Source: Trujillonella humicola
GTDB taxonomy: Bacteria > Actinomycetota > Actinomycetes > Mycobacteriales > Geodermatophilaceae
Length of the DNA: 64,000 nucleotides
Direction of reading: 5' to 3'
Assembly: GCF_046233715.1 (NCBI RefSeq)
Contig: NZ_JBJNRJ010000004.1
Span: forward strand, 1 to 64,000
The notes under the pieces are model-generated. The model had not been told where the DNA came from, did not search any database, and was given only the letters and a program-made list of their open reading frames with translations. Below are positions 1 to 9,391 of this stretch, in pieces. Both the position numbers and the translations under genes were made by a program. The first letter of the stretch is position 1; each line of letters starts with the position of its first letter.

Positions 1-97
<97 letters not shown>

Positions 98-985
98 CTA
101 GAGGGAGGCGCGGACGGCCTGGGCCCAGCCCTCGCCCATGGGGGCGCCGGTCACCGCGGCGTTGGGGACGGCGGCCAGCCGGTCGGCCATCCCGTCGACG
201 GCGGCACCGTTCGCGGTGATCCACAACCGGCCGACCGCCGGCGCCATCTCGAGGTCGCTCACGCTGTCGCCGATCGCCACGGCGTCGGACGGGTCGAGGC
301 CGCGCCGCTGCAGGTCCCAGGCGATCGCCAGGCCCTTGGAGATGCCGCGGGGCATGAGGTGGTAGACGCGCGGCGGCATCGCCTCCGGGGCCAGCGTCAT
401 GCGGGACGTCGAGGTGATCGACCCGTTGTCGTTGAGCGTGAGCCAGCCGAAGCCGCGGCCGGCGAGGTCGGCGTCCACCTCGAGCGGGTCGACCCGGCCG
501 CGCAGCAGCGCGTCGGTCTGGTGCGTCGTGTGCCAGGGGTCGTGCCACTCCAGCCGGCCGGGGTGCCGCGCGATGAGGTCCTCCACGACGCCGGCCTCGG
601 CCATCACGTCCATCGGCGTCCGGCCGTCGTGCTCTGCGGGCAGGTCGCCGGTCAGCCGGTGGGTGGCGCGACCGCCGTCCCAGCTCACGACCGAGCCGAG
701 CTCGGCGACGGCGCCGTCGGCGGCGAAGATCCGCGCGGCCTCGACCACCTGCTCGAAGGTGCGCCCGCTGACCAGGACCAGCGCGACCCCGGCGCGGTGC
801 AGGTCCAGCAGCGCGGCCGCCGGGTCGGCGGTGAGGTCCCGGCCGGACGTGTGCCAGAAGGAGCCGCGCGGGCCCACCATCGTGCCGTCGAGGTCGGTGT
901 AGACGATGCGCGTGGCCACCCGCGCAGTCTGGCCGTGCACGGGCAACGCGACCCCGCCGGGTAGGGTGACGGGCGTTCCACTCAT
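98..985 (-). CDS. HAD-superfamily phosphatase (Cof / sucrose-phosphatase-like)
   Basis: Cytosolic Mg-dependent phosphohydrolase of the HAD superfamily, probably acting on a sugar phosphate or similar small metabolite. Motif I is DLDGT (residues 31-35, nucleophile D31). Motif II is VSGRT, motif III lysine lies in ISKGLAIAWDL, and motif IV is GDSVSDLEM. The region between motifs II and III fits a C2 cap. The length of 295 aa is normal for the group. The first ATG (985) falls inside the first helix of the divergent SAM riboswitch and has no clear Shine-Dalgarno. A GTG at 919, giving MATRIVYTDLDGT, is a credible alternative start. It is transcribed divergently from thrC. The substrate cannot be told from sequence. 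Confidence 0.85.
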   Translation of the reverse strand: MSGTPVTLPGGVALPVHGQTARVATRIVYTDLDGTMVGPRGSFWHTSGRDLTADPAAALLDLHRAGVALVLVSGRTFEQVVEAARIFAADGAVAELGSVVSWDGGRATHRLTGDLPAEHDGRTPMDVMAEAGVVEDLIARHPGRLEWHDPWHTTHQTDALLRGRVDPLEVDADLAGRGFGWLTLNDNGSITSTSRMTLAPEAMPPRVYHLMPRGISKGLAIAWDLQRRGLDPSDAVAIGDSVSDLEMAPAVGRLWITANGAAVDGMADRLAAVPNAAVTGAPMGEGWAQAVRASL

Positions 986-1105
986 CCAGAGGGGCAGAGG
1001 GACACGGCCCGACGAAGCCCCGGCAACCGCCGTCCGCGCGTCCGCGTGGCGGCAGGTGCCAATTCCGTCCCGCGCGGCTCGACGGCCCGACGCGGGGAAG
1101 ATGAG
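981..1105 (+). promoter_or_regulatory. SAM-I (S-box) riboswitch of thrC
   Basis: The leader has the SAM-I aptamer layout. P1 is CTCATC (981-986) with GATGAG (1100-1105). The conserved core AGAGGGGCAGAGGGAC is followed by GAAGCCCCGGCAACC. P3 arms are CCGCC/GGCGG. The junction GGTGCCAATTCC is canonical and is followed by a P4 hairpin with CCCGCG/CGCGGG arms. The 3' strand of P1 runs directly into the GAGGAGGT Shine-Dalgarno (1103-1110) of thrC. SAM binding would stabilise P1 and could mask the ribosome site. Translational control is inferred; no separate terminator hairpin is visible between aptamer and gene. Confidence 0.93.
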
Positions 1106-1119
1106 GAGGTAGTCGTCGC

Positions 1120-2421
1120 ATGACCCTGACCGCTCCCGGTTCTGTGCAGGCCGACCCGTCCGCCGGTGGCCCGGTCCCCCCGTGTCCGGCGCGGGGCCTG
1201 GTCTGCCGCAACTGCGGCGCCACCTTCGGGCTGATCGCCGAGCACGCCTGCGCCCAGTGCTTCGGCCCGCTGGAGGTCGACTACGACCCCGAGCTGATGC
1301 GGGCGGTGACCCGGCAGCAGATCGAGGCCGGCCCGCAGAACATCTGGCGCTACGCCGCGCTGCTGCCCGTGGGCCAGGACCCGGCCGACCGGGTCTCGCT
1401 CGACCCCGGCATGACCCCGCTGGTGCGTGCCGACCGGCTCGCCGCGGAGCTGGGCCTCACCGGCGGCCTGTGGGTCAAGGACGACTCGGCGAACCCCACG
1501 CACTCGTTCAAGGACCGCGTGGTGAGCCTGGCGGCCACCGCCGCCAAGGGGCTGGGCTACGCGAAGATCGCGGCGGCCTCCACCGGCAACCTGGCCAACT
1601 CGGTCGCCGCGCACGCCGCCCGCGTCGGGCTGCCGTCCTACGTCTTCATCCCGGCCGACCTCGAGCCGGGCAAGGTCGTGCAGTCGGCCGTCTACGGCCA
1701 GACGCTGGTCGCCGTCGACGGCTCCTACGACGACGTCAACCGGCTCACCAGCGAGCTCGCCGAGACCGACGAGTTCGAGGACACCGCCTTCGTCAACCAG
1801 AACGTCCGGCCCTACTACGCCGAGGGCTCGAAGACGATGGGCTACGAGATCGCCGAGCAGCTCGGCTGGCGCATCCCGGCGCAGGTCGTCATCCCGATGG
1901 CGTCGGGGTCGCTGCTGACCAAGGTGGACAAGGCCTTCCGCGAGCTCGCCGCCGCCGGCATCGTCGAGGACTCGGACTGGACGGTCTTCGGCGCCCAGTC
2001 GGCCGGCTGCGACCCGATCGCCACCGCGTTCGACAACGGCTGGGACGTGGTCAAGCCGGTCAAGCCGACCGGCATCGCGAAGTCGCTGAACATCGGTAAC
2101 CCCGCCGACGGTCCGTACGCGCTCGACGCCATCCGCCGCACCGGTGGCTCGGTCGGACGGGTCGGCGACGACGAGATCGTGCAGGGCATCCGCGACCTGG
2201 CCCGCACCACCGGGGTGTTCGCCGAGACCGCGGGCGGGGTGACCGTCGCCGTCCTGAGGCAACTGGTCGCCGACGGCCGGCTGGACCCGGCGAAGGAGAC
2301 CGTCGTCCTCAACACCGGCGAGGGGCTCAAGACCCTCGACCCGCTCGAGCCGGTCGTCGGTCCCACGCATCGGGTCGAGCCGTCGCTGCGGTCGGTCCGG
2401 TCGGCGGGCCTCATCGCCTGA
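1120..2421 (+). CDS. thrC: Threonine synthase
   Basis: PLP enzyme converting O-phosphohomoserine to threonine plus phosphate, the last step of threonine synthesis. A zinc-ribbon-like N-terminus (CRNC, then CAQC, about residues 29-50) precedes the fold-type II PLP domain. The Schiff-base lysine is K131 in HSFKDR, and the phosphate-binding ASTGN loop follows. The 433-aa length suits the actinobacterial form. ATG at 1120 has a strong GAGGAGGT site nine bases upstream. It is preceded by a SAM-I riboswitch, an unexpected target because SAM riboswitches usually govern methionine and cysteine genes. Repression by SAM would lower use of the homoserine branch; how that serves the cell is open. Confidence 0.95.
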   Translation: MTLTAPGSVQADPSAGGPVPPCPARGLVCRNCGATFGLIAEHACAQCFGPLEVDYDPELMRAVTRQQIEAGPQNIWRYAALLPVGQDPADRVSLDPGMTPLVRADRLAAELGLTGGLWVKDDSANPTHSFKDRVVSLAATAAKGLGYAKIAAASTGNLANSVAAHAARVGLPSYVFIPADLEPGKVVQSAVYGQTLVAVDGSYDDVNRLTSELAETDEFEDTAFVNQNVRPYYAEGSKTMGYEIAEQLGWRIPAQVVIPMASGSLLTKVDKAFRELAAAGIVEDSDWTVFGAQSAGCDPIATAFDNGWDVVKPVKPTGIAKSLNIGNPADGPYALDAIRRTGGSVGRVGDDEIVQGIRDLARTTGVFAETAGGVTVAVLRQLVADGRLDPAKETVVLNTGEGLKTLDPLEPVVGPTHRVEPSLRSVRSAGLIA

Positions 2422-2500
2422 AGGGCTGCTCCGTCGCCCGACCGGGTGGCGGAACGAGGTCGTCCGTCACGATGCGCTGACGTCGCGTGCCGGACCGATG

Positions 2501-2632
2501 TGTCCGATCTCTCTTTGTTGTAGCTTCTCGCGCGGTTCGAGTTCCACGCACGTGTCCGACGGGCGGAAGAGCGAGTAACCCGGGTCCCGGCATCCACGGG
2601 AACCGTCCGCACGCACGAACGTGGGAGCACAC
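2501..2632 (+). promoter_or_regulatory. Possible promoter and long 5' leader of the cold-shock gene
   Basis: No gene is seen between thrC (ends 2421) and the cold-shock gene (2633). A TAGCTT at 2521 preceded by TG looks like an extended actinobacterial -10 box; the -35 region is not convincing. It would give a leader of roughly 100 nt, in keeping with the long structured leaders of cold-shock mRNAs. Confidence 0.3.
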
Positions 2633-2833
2633 GTGGCACAGGGCACCGTGAAGTGGTTCAACGCCGAGAAGGGCTTCGGCTTCATCGCCGTCGACGGCGG
2701 CCAGGACGTCTTCGTCCACTACTCGGCCATCCAGATGGACGGCTACAAGAGCCTCGACGAGGGCCAGCGGGTCACCTTCGAGGTAGTCCAGGGCGAGAAG
2801 GGCCCGCAGGCCGACGGCGTCCGCGTCGCCTGA
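2633..2833 (+). CDS. Cold-shock protein (CspA family)
   Basis: Single cold-shock domain of about 67 aa, an OB-fold protein that binds single-stranded RNA and DNA and melts mRNA structure. RNP1 is KGFGFI and RNP2 is VFVHY, behind the TVKWFN strand. GTG at 2633, read as MAQGTVKWFN, has a GGGAG site at 2623-2627. An in-frame GTG at 2621 would add four residues and lacks that spacing. The gene is monocistronic and closed by a strong hairpin at 2844-2877. A second, longer cold-shock protein lies at 28549. Confidence 0.95.
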   Translation: MAQGTVKWFNAEKGFGFIAVDGGQDVFVHYSAIQMDGYKSLDEGQRVTFEVVQGEKGPQADGVRVA

Positions 2834-2843
2834 TCCCTCTGCG

Positions 2844-2877
2844 GAGGCCCGGTCCCCGTTCGCGGGGGCCGGGCCTC
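2844..2877 (+). terminator. Terminator after cold-shock gene
   Basis: 15-bp stem (GAGGCCCGGTCCCCG with its near-exact complement, one wobble pair) closed by a TTCG tetraloop, starting 11 bases after the stop codon. No U tract follows, as is usual in high-GC actinobacteria. Confidence 0.75.
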
Positions 2878-3011
2878 TGGCGTGTCGGGGTGGGGCTCCC
2901 GCGGCCCGCTCTGCGGGCGGTTTCCCCACGATGCGGGCGCGATCCGGCCCGGACCGTGCCGAAGCAGCCCGCAGAGTGCCGGCCGGGAACAGCGGCTGCA
3001 CGGCCCCCGTT

Positions 3012-3038
3012 CTTGCACTCGGCAGGTGCGAGTGCCAG
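3012..3038 (+). promoter_or_regulatory. CIRCE operator 1 (HrcA site)
   Basis: CTTGCACTC, nine bases, GAGTGCCAG: the CIRCE layout with one mismatched arm position. It lies upstream of groEL with a better copy 9 bases further on, indicating heat-shock control by HrcA. Confidence 0.85.
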
Positions 3039-3046
3039 ACTTCGGG

Positions 3047-3073
3047 TTGGCACTCGACAGTGCCGAGTGCCAA
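3047..3073 (+). promoter_or_regulatory. CIRCE operator 2 (HrcA site)
   Basis: Perfect inverted repeat TTGGCACTC-N9-GAGTGCCAA, close to the CIRCE consensus. It lies 120 bases upstream of the groEL ATG. Confidence 0.93.
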
Positions 3074-3193
3074 TCAGGTCGGAACGGTGAGGCACTGGAG
3101 CGCGGGCCGACGGAGCGCCCGCCGCGCTGGTGTCGTCCGTCGCGGGCGCCGAACCCGGCCGTGCAGCGATCCATGCATGGAGGACATCACCAC

Positions 3194-4822
<1,629 letters not shown>

Positions 4823-4865
4823 GTCCCGCCTAAGTGCTGCCCTCGGTGGCACCAGCACGTCCCGG

Positions 4866-4897
4866 CAGGGGCGGTCCGCTTCGGCGGGCCGCCCCTG
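4866..4897 (+). terminator. Terminator after groEL
   Basis: Hairpin CAGGGGCGG..CCGC, TTCG loop, GCGG..CCGCCCCTG, 44 bases after the groEL stop. The stretch from here to 5143 (about 245 bases) holds no gene I can support. Confidence 0.75.
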
Positions 4898-5143
4898 TCG
4901 GCTGTCTGGACCCCGACGGGCTGCCGGAGCGATGTCGCGGGACCGGCCATCCTGCGCGCCGTCGTGGCCGTCCGCGGGACAACGCTCGCGTTCCCCGGGC
5001 CGTCGGCGAGTCACTCGGGTGGGGTGGACAGCGGCACCCGCCCCTGGAGGCCGAGGCCTCGTGCCCCGGTCGGGGCGCCCGACGACACGAGTCGTCCGGC
5101 TCATGTCGACGCGGCGTGACCGGGCGACAGGACGTGAAACGGG

Positions 5144-5163
5144 CCGAGGGCCCTCGCCTGGCT
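5144..5163. terminator. Left half of a terminator hairpin split by the mobile element
   Basis: CCGAGGGCCCTCGCC (5144-5158) plus TGGCT. Its exact complementary arm GGCGAGGGCCCTCGG lies at 9763-9777, on the far side of the element. Rejoined, they make a perfect 15-bp stem with a five-base TGGCT loop between groEL (+) and the fibronectin-III gene (-). It would have been a shared terminator of a convergent pair. Confidence 0.8.
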
Positions 5164-5184
5164 GGCCTGTTCGGCTTTTAGTGC
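5164..5184 (+). repeat. Left terminal inverted repeat
   Basis: G followed by GCCTGTTCGGCTTTTAGTGC, the exact reverse complement of 9737-9757. The subterminal GGGGCACAT at 5192-5200 recurs, offset by one base, at the other end and may be an inner transposase site. Confidence 0.93.
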
Positions 5185-5203
5185 TGATGTAGGGGCACAT
5201 TGT

Positions 5204-5247
5204 CCGACCCCCTCGGTATGCTCACACAGAGCGACCGAGGGGGTCGG
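5204..5247 (+). promoter_or_regulatory. 14-bp inverted repeat before the transposase gene
   Basis: CCGACCCCCTCGGT (5204-5217) and ACCGAGGGGGTCGG (5234-5247) are exact complements around a 16-base loop, ending 14 bases before the transposase GTG. It could stop transcription entering from outside, hide the ribosome site in read-through mRNA, or bind a repressor. The sequence alone cannot decide. Confidence 0.6.
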
Positions 5248-5261
5248 TCTCTGTCACGGGG

Positions 5262-7232
5262 GTGTTCTTGGCGGATCACACGGTTGCGTGCGCTCGCGAC
5301 GGCCACGCCGAGTTCCGCGTGGTGAAGAAGGGCCAGCGCGCTGGGGCGCAGCGGTTTGCCTGCGTCGCGCCGGACGGCAGCACCCACATGTTCGCCGTTC
5401 CGCTGGACGAGCCGGCCTCGCGTGACCGGCGGCGCAAGCACACCGTCAACTGCCCGACGCCGAGCCACGCCGACAGCCGGGTGCGCTACAAGGGCAAGCG
5501 CATCAGCGCCAAGGGGCTGTGGCACCGGTACGTCTGCGTACGGCCGAACGGCTCACAGCACGGGTTCAGCCTGCTCGTTTCGGCGTCCGGCTCGGTTGTC
5601 CCGTCGGTGGTTCCACCGCCGGCGTGCCCGGAGCACAAGGGCAGCTCGGTGGTCCGCAACGGGAGCTTCGGCAAGGGGGCCAAGCGCCGGCAGCGGTACC
5701 GCTGCGTGCCGGACGACCCCAAGCTGACGCACTACTTCACGCCGCCGCTGTCACGGGAGACGGTGGACCTGGGTGAGGACGCCTGCGCGACCTGCGACGA
5801 GCTGCTGTCGCCGCACCGCGGCCCGCTGACCGCCGCGCGGCACACGCCGTGGACGCTGAAGACGATCGTGCAGGCGCTCAACGACCTGTCCCTGGGCGCG
5901 AGCTACGCGAGCGTGTCGGTGGCGATGCGCGCCAGCCGCGACGCGGTCGCGGAGCACCTGGCGAACGCGCACGGCATCCAGCTGGCTGCGCCGGCGGGTA
6001 GCCCGGAGACCCGGTCCGGCTCGTGGACCCGCCGAGAGGGGCAGACGGCCTGGCACCTGGCCGCCGACCTGGTCGAGCAGTACGCGCCGTTGCTGTTCGG
6101 TGAGGTGAGCCAGCGGCTGGTCGCCCGCGAGCAGCGGCTGCGCGCCGCGAACGATGAGAAGCTGGCCGCCGACCCCGACGCGCCGCTCGCCGAGCCGCTG
6201 GTCTACATGCTCGACGAGCTGCCGGTGTCCTTCCGTCGCCGCACCCAGGGCGGCCGGTTGCAGCAGAGCTCGTGGAGCCTGCTGGTGGTCGTGGAGGTGC
6301 GCTGGCGGCCCGCGCCCGACCCGATGTCCTGGCCGCGCCGGGAGGCGCGGCTGCGGCTGGTACGCGCGTACCCCCGTGCCAATGCCGACGCGTGGAGGCT
6401 GGTGCTGGCCGAGCTGCCGGTGCGGCCGGACTTCATCGTCGCCGACTGCGCCGACGCCATCACCAACGCGGTCACGCAGCACTACGGGGCCAACGCCGTC
6501 GGGCTCATCCCGAGCCTGTTCCACGTCCACCGCAACATCCGGGCCGCGCTGATGCAGTTGGCCGGCACCACGGCCACCGTGGGCGACCGCAAGTCGCTGG
6601 TCGGCCCGCTGGCCAAGCACCTGGATCTGCTCACCCGCGACGAGCTGCTCGGCTTCGATGCTGACCGGTGGAAGGTCTGGTGGGACGAGCTGGTGGACCT
6701 CGTCGCGCAGCTGCCAGCTCCGACCTCCGGGGTGGTCGCGCAGCGCGGGGAGTACGAGGGCCGCATCGCGGCGGCGCTGCCGCTGCTGCGCAGCCACCCG
6801 CACCTGCCCGCGTCGAACGCGGCCGTGGAGATCCAGCACCGCAAGGCGTTGGAGCCGTTCCTTCTCAACCGCCGGCACCTGTACCGCAACCTGGCCCGCA
6901 CGAACTTCCTGTGCGACCTTGCGGTCTGCCGCAGCCAGGGCGCGTTCACCGACCTGGACGCGGTCGCCAAGAAGATCCGCAAGGCCAACGAGGCCGCCCG
7001 CGGCTGGGCGCCCGCGCCCCGTCAGCTGGCCGACACGCAGCCACGGGTGCTCACCGCCGCCGGCAAGCCGGTCGCCACCTACTCGTCGCTGCTCAACCCG
7101 CTGCTGGTGGCCGCGCTGGCCAAGCAGCGGCTCGCGGGCACGGCGACCCCGCAGCCGTCCGGGAGCGTGCCGACACCGAGGTCGCCGTCTGGCAGCACGC
7201 CGTCGAAGAAGCTGACCGGAGGCGCGTCGTGA
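5262..7232 (+). CDS. DDE transposase with three C-H-C-H zinc modules
   Basis: Transposase of the element, 656 aa. The N-terminus has three related modules: C10/H15/C34/H42, C64/H69/C92/H100 and C122/H125/C148/H157. Each ends in H-x-F. A CxxC (175-178) with H185 and H194 and a helix-turn-helix-like segment (about 197-236) follow. The RNase-H-like core has D318 in MLDELP, D395 in VADCAD followed by a FHVHRN motif as in MULE-type transposases, and E523 in NAAVEIQHRK. The C-terminus is Pro/Ser-rich. Start GTG at 5262 has a weak site; TTG at 5268 is possible. The stop overlaps the exonuclease start (GTGA, 7229-7232). Family assignment is uncertain; catalytic residues are inferred from motif position. 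Confidence 0.85.
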   Translation: MFLADHTVACARDGHAEFRVVKKGQRAGAQRFACVAPDGSTHMFAVPLDEPASRDRRRKHTVNCPTPSHADSRVRYKGKRISAKGLWHRYVCVRPNGSQHGFSLLVSASGSVVPSVVPPPACPEHKGSSVVRNGSFGKGAKRRQRYRCVPDDPKLTHYFTPPLSRETVDLGEDACATCDELLSPHRGPLTAARHTPWTLKTIVQALNDLSLGASYASVSVAMRASRDAVAEHLANAHGIQLAAPAGSPETRSGSWTRREGQTAWHLAADLVEQYAPLLFGEVSQRLVAREQRLRAANDEKLAADPDAPLAEPLVYMLDELPVSFRRRTQGGRLQQSSWSLLVVVEVRWRPAPDPMSWPRREARLRLVRAYPRANADAWRLVLAELPVRPDFIVADCADAITNAVTQHYGANAVGLIPSLFHVHRNIRAALMQLAGTTATVGDRKSLVGPLAKHLDLLTRDELLGFDADRWKVWWDELVDLVAQLPAPTSGVVAQRGEYEGRIAAALPLLRSHPHLPASNAAVEIQHRKALEPFLLNRRHLYRNLARTNFLCDLAVCRSQGAFTDLDAVAKKIRKANEAARGWAPAPRQLADTQPRVLTAAGKPVATYSSLLNPLLVAALAKQRLAGTATPQPSGSVPTPRSPSGSTPSKKLTGGAS

Positions 7233-8830
7233 GGCTCACTGAGGCGCAGCACGACGCCTTCCGGCTGCTCACCCGGCGGCCGTTCCTCGTGCTCGACACC
7301 GAGTACACGCCCGATCCCGACGGCGACGGCAACCGGATCATCTCCATCGCCGTCGTCCCGGTCGTCAGCGGCCGCCGGGAGGCCCGCCGCGAGCTGTACC
7401 GGGAGATGGACCCCGGCGTGCCCATCCACCCGCGCACGACCGCCGTGCACGGATTCACCGACGCCGATGTGGCCGGCAAGCGCGGCTTCGCCTGGTACGC
7501 GCCGGCCATCCTCGCCGCGCTGTCCGAGCCGGACGCTGTCGTCGTCGGGCACACCAGCGCCGACGTGCGCGCGCTGCTGTCGGAGATGGAGCGCCTCGGC
7601 GGTGCGACCGCCGAGGGCGTCGCCCTTCCCGAGCGGCCGTTCATCGACACCAGCACGCTGCCCCGCCTGCTGCGCTACCCCGGTGTGAGCAACCGCGGCC
7701 CGGTCAGTCTGAGCGCGCTGTGCCAGCTGACCGGCGTCGCCAACGCCAAGCCGCACGACGCCCGCCACGACGCCCGCGCGGCCGCCGACGCGCTGCTCGA
7801 GCTGCTCGCGCACACCGCCCGCGAGGGCACCTACCTCACGCTCGAGGACCTGCTCCGCGACCACGACCAGGGCACCACCCGCGATCCACGCGGCCCGGCC
7901 TACATCCGCTCGTCCCGGCCGACCGACCCGGTGCTGCCGGCCGAACACCTGGCCCGCCACGGCAGCCCGCTGACCCACGCCGCCGACGGTGCCGAGCTGG
8001 CCGCCTGGGTGGAGCTGGCCGTCGAGTGCGCGACGCTGCGCTGCCCCTACCTGCGCGACGAGGCCCGGGTCGCCGCCGAGGCCAACGGCGTCGCCCTGCT
8101 CGACCCGCTCATCGACGCGCTGCCCGGCCTCACCCAGCCCGGCCAGGCCGGCACGCTCCTCGGGGCCGTGCAGGAGTTCCTCGCGCCGCCCGCCGGTACG
8201 CCGACCCTGGCCCACACGCGGGCGCTGCGCTGGTGGGCGAAGGTCCGGCCGCAGATCCAGGCCAGCCCGGCCTGCGCCGACCGGGACGGCTGCCCGCACT
8301 GCCGCGAGTTCGAGCCGTGCCCGCGCGACACCCTCTACCAGCCGGTCGCCCGCATCGCCACGCTCGGCGAGCGGGGCACGCTGGACCGGACCGCCATCCA
8401 CGACCGCCTGTTCGGGCAGCGGCCCGACCGCCGCATCAACAAGTGGCCGGCCAGGCACCCCGAGGTCGCCGCCTACATGGCCTGGCTGGTCATCGCGTGG
8501 GAGGAGGAGCAGGGCAGCGCCGCCCCGGCCGCCGAGCACCTGGCCGCGGCGATGGACAAGGACCTGCACCTGGTCGAGCCGCGGCTCGCGCTGATGGCCT
8601 GCGAGTTCTTCGCCTCCACCGGCGACCTCGACGGTGCGGAGGCCGTCGCCGAGGCCGTCCTCGCCGGTCGCACCACAGACGAGGGGTACACCGACCTGGC
8701 CACCTGGCTGACCTGGAACCGGCAGGCGCTCGCCGCCGCCACCCGCAAGGCCGCCCCGCGCGTCATCAGCAACGAACGGCTCGCCCGGCCCGAGGGGCGG
8801 GTCAACCCCAACCCGTACTCACTCGCGTAG
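7229..8830 (+). CDS. DEDDh 3'-5' exonuclease with zinc knuckle, carried by the element
   Basis: 533 aa. The N-terminal 200 residues form a DnaQ-type exonuclease: D23 and E25 in LDTEYT, D112 in GHTSAD, and H176/D181 in HDARHDA. The set is complete, so activity is expected. A four-cysteine cluster (C349, C355, C358, C364) probably binds zinc, and the C-terminal part is helical. GTG at 7229 overlaps the transposase stop, so translation is coupled and the two proteins are probably made together. That placement suggests a role in processing or repairing transposition intermediates, but this is inference. It could instead be a cargo nuclease. I know no named family combining this domain order. Confidence 0.85.
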   Translation: MRLTEAQHDAFRLLTRRPFLVLDTEYTPDPDGDGNRIISIAVVPVVSGRREARRELYREMDPGVPIHPRTTAVHGFTDADVAGKRGFAWYAPAILAALSEPDAVVVGHTSADVRALLSEMERLGGATAEGVALPERPFIDTSTLPRLLRYPGVSNRGPVSLSALCQLTGVANAKPHDARHDARAAADALLELLAHTAREGTYLTLEDLLRDHDQGTTRDPRGPAYIRSSRPTDPVLPAEHLARHGSPLTHAADGAELAAWVELAVECATLRCPYLRDEARVAAEANGVALLDPLIDALPGLTQPGQAGTLLGAVQEFLAPPAGTPTLAHTRALRWWAKVRPQIQASPACADRDGCPHCREFEPCPRDTLYQPVARIATLGERGTLDRTAIHDRLFGQRPDRRINKWPARHPEVAAYMAWLVIAWEEEQGSAAPAAEHLAAAMDKDLHLVEPRLALMACEFFASTGDLDGAEAVAEAVLAGRTTDEGYTDLATWLTWNRQALAAATRKAAPRVISNERLARPEGRVNPNPYSLA

Positions 8831-8897
8831 ACCCCGACCGCGGCCGCGCCCCCGCGGCAGCTTGGCAGCCGCCGGGCCGACCGGCCACGATGAACGC

Positions 8898-9071
8898 ATG
8901 TTCGCGCTCCCGGCCGTCTTCGCCGCGCTCCCTGGCCTGCGGCGGTGCGGCTGCTGCGGCGGCGTGTTCCCCCAGGGACGGGTGCGGCCCCTGGCCGCAA
9001 CCCCCGGCGCGGCCATCTGCCGCGACTGTGCCCGGGCGGCCGCCGCGCACCCTGGGGGAAGACGACGGTGA
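8898..9071 (+). CDS. Small zinc-ribbon protein (element cargo)
   Basis: 57-aa protein with a CGCC knuckle near residue 19 and an ICRDC knuckle near residue 43, spaced as a zinc ribbon. The tail is basic. ATG at 8898 is chosen; TTG at 8862 in frame would add 12 residues. Its stop overlaps the next start as GTGA (9068-9071). It resembles the second small protein at 9388 in plan (two CxxC knuckles, Arg-rich), suggesting related proteins on both sides of the thioredoxin-like gene. Function unknown; binding of DNA or a partner protein is possible. Confidence 0.65.
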   Translation: MFALPAVFAALPGLRRCGCCGGVFPQGRVRPLAATPGAAICRDCARAAAAHPGGRRR

Positions 9072-9391
9072 GACCGGAGGTTGCCCCAAGCGTGGACGTC
9101 AAGGTGCTGTTCTTCGACGGGTGCCCGAACTGGGAGGTGGCCGACGCGCGGCTGCGGGAGGCGCTGAAGCAGGCCGGCCGCAGTGACGTGCGCGTGGAGC
9201 ACCACCGGGTCACCACCCCGGAGGAGGCCGAGGCCGTCCGGTTCCGGGGCTCACCCACGATCCTGGTGAACGGGCAAGACCCGTTCGCCGACCCCGACGC
9301 GCCCGTCGGCCTGTCCTGTCGGGTCTACCGGACCGACGCGGGGCTGGCCGGCGCGCCGACCGTCGAGCAGCTGCTCACCGTCCTGCGATGA
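9068..9391 (+). CDS. Thioredoxin-fold protein (element cargo)
   Basis: 107 aa. The N-terminal VKVLFFDGCPNW is the first strand and active-site loop of a thioredoxin fold, with a single cysteine. GSPTILVNG carries the cis-proline, and GLSCRVY gives a second conserved cysteine. From memory, this small family is common in actinobacteria, often annotated as thioredoxin-family, sometimes beside mercury genes. No mercury genes are present here. GTG at 9068 overlaps the previous stop; GTG at 9092 is an alternative. The stop overlaps the next gene as ATGA. A redox or metal-sensing task within the element is inferred only. Confidence 0.8.
   Translation: MRPEVAPSVDVKVLFFDGCPNWEVADARLREALKQAGRSDVRVEHHRVTTPEEAEAVRFRGSPTILVNGQDPFADPDAPVGLSCRVYRTDAGLAGAPTVEQLLTVLR

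Noticed and set aside
2529..2548. GGTTCGAGTTCC looks like a tRNA T-loop.
   Set aside because: No acceptor stem, anticodon arm or D-arm can be paired around it, so it is chance. I saw no credible tRNA or rRNA gene in the window.
9068..9391. Thioredoxin-fold protein considered as evidence for a mercury-resistance transposon.
   Set aside because: No merA, merB, merR or merT in the element. The fold alone does not indicate mercury.
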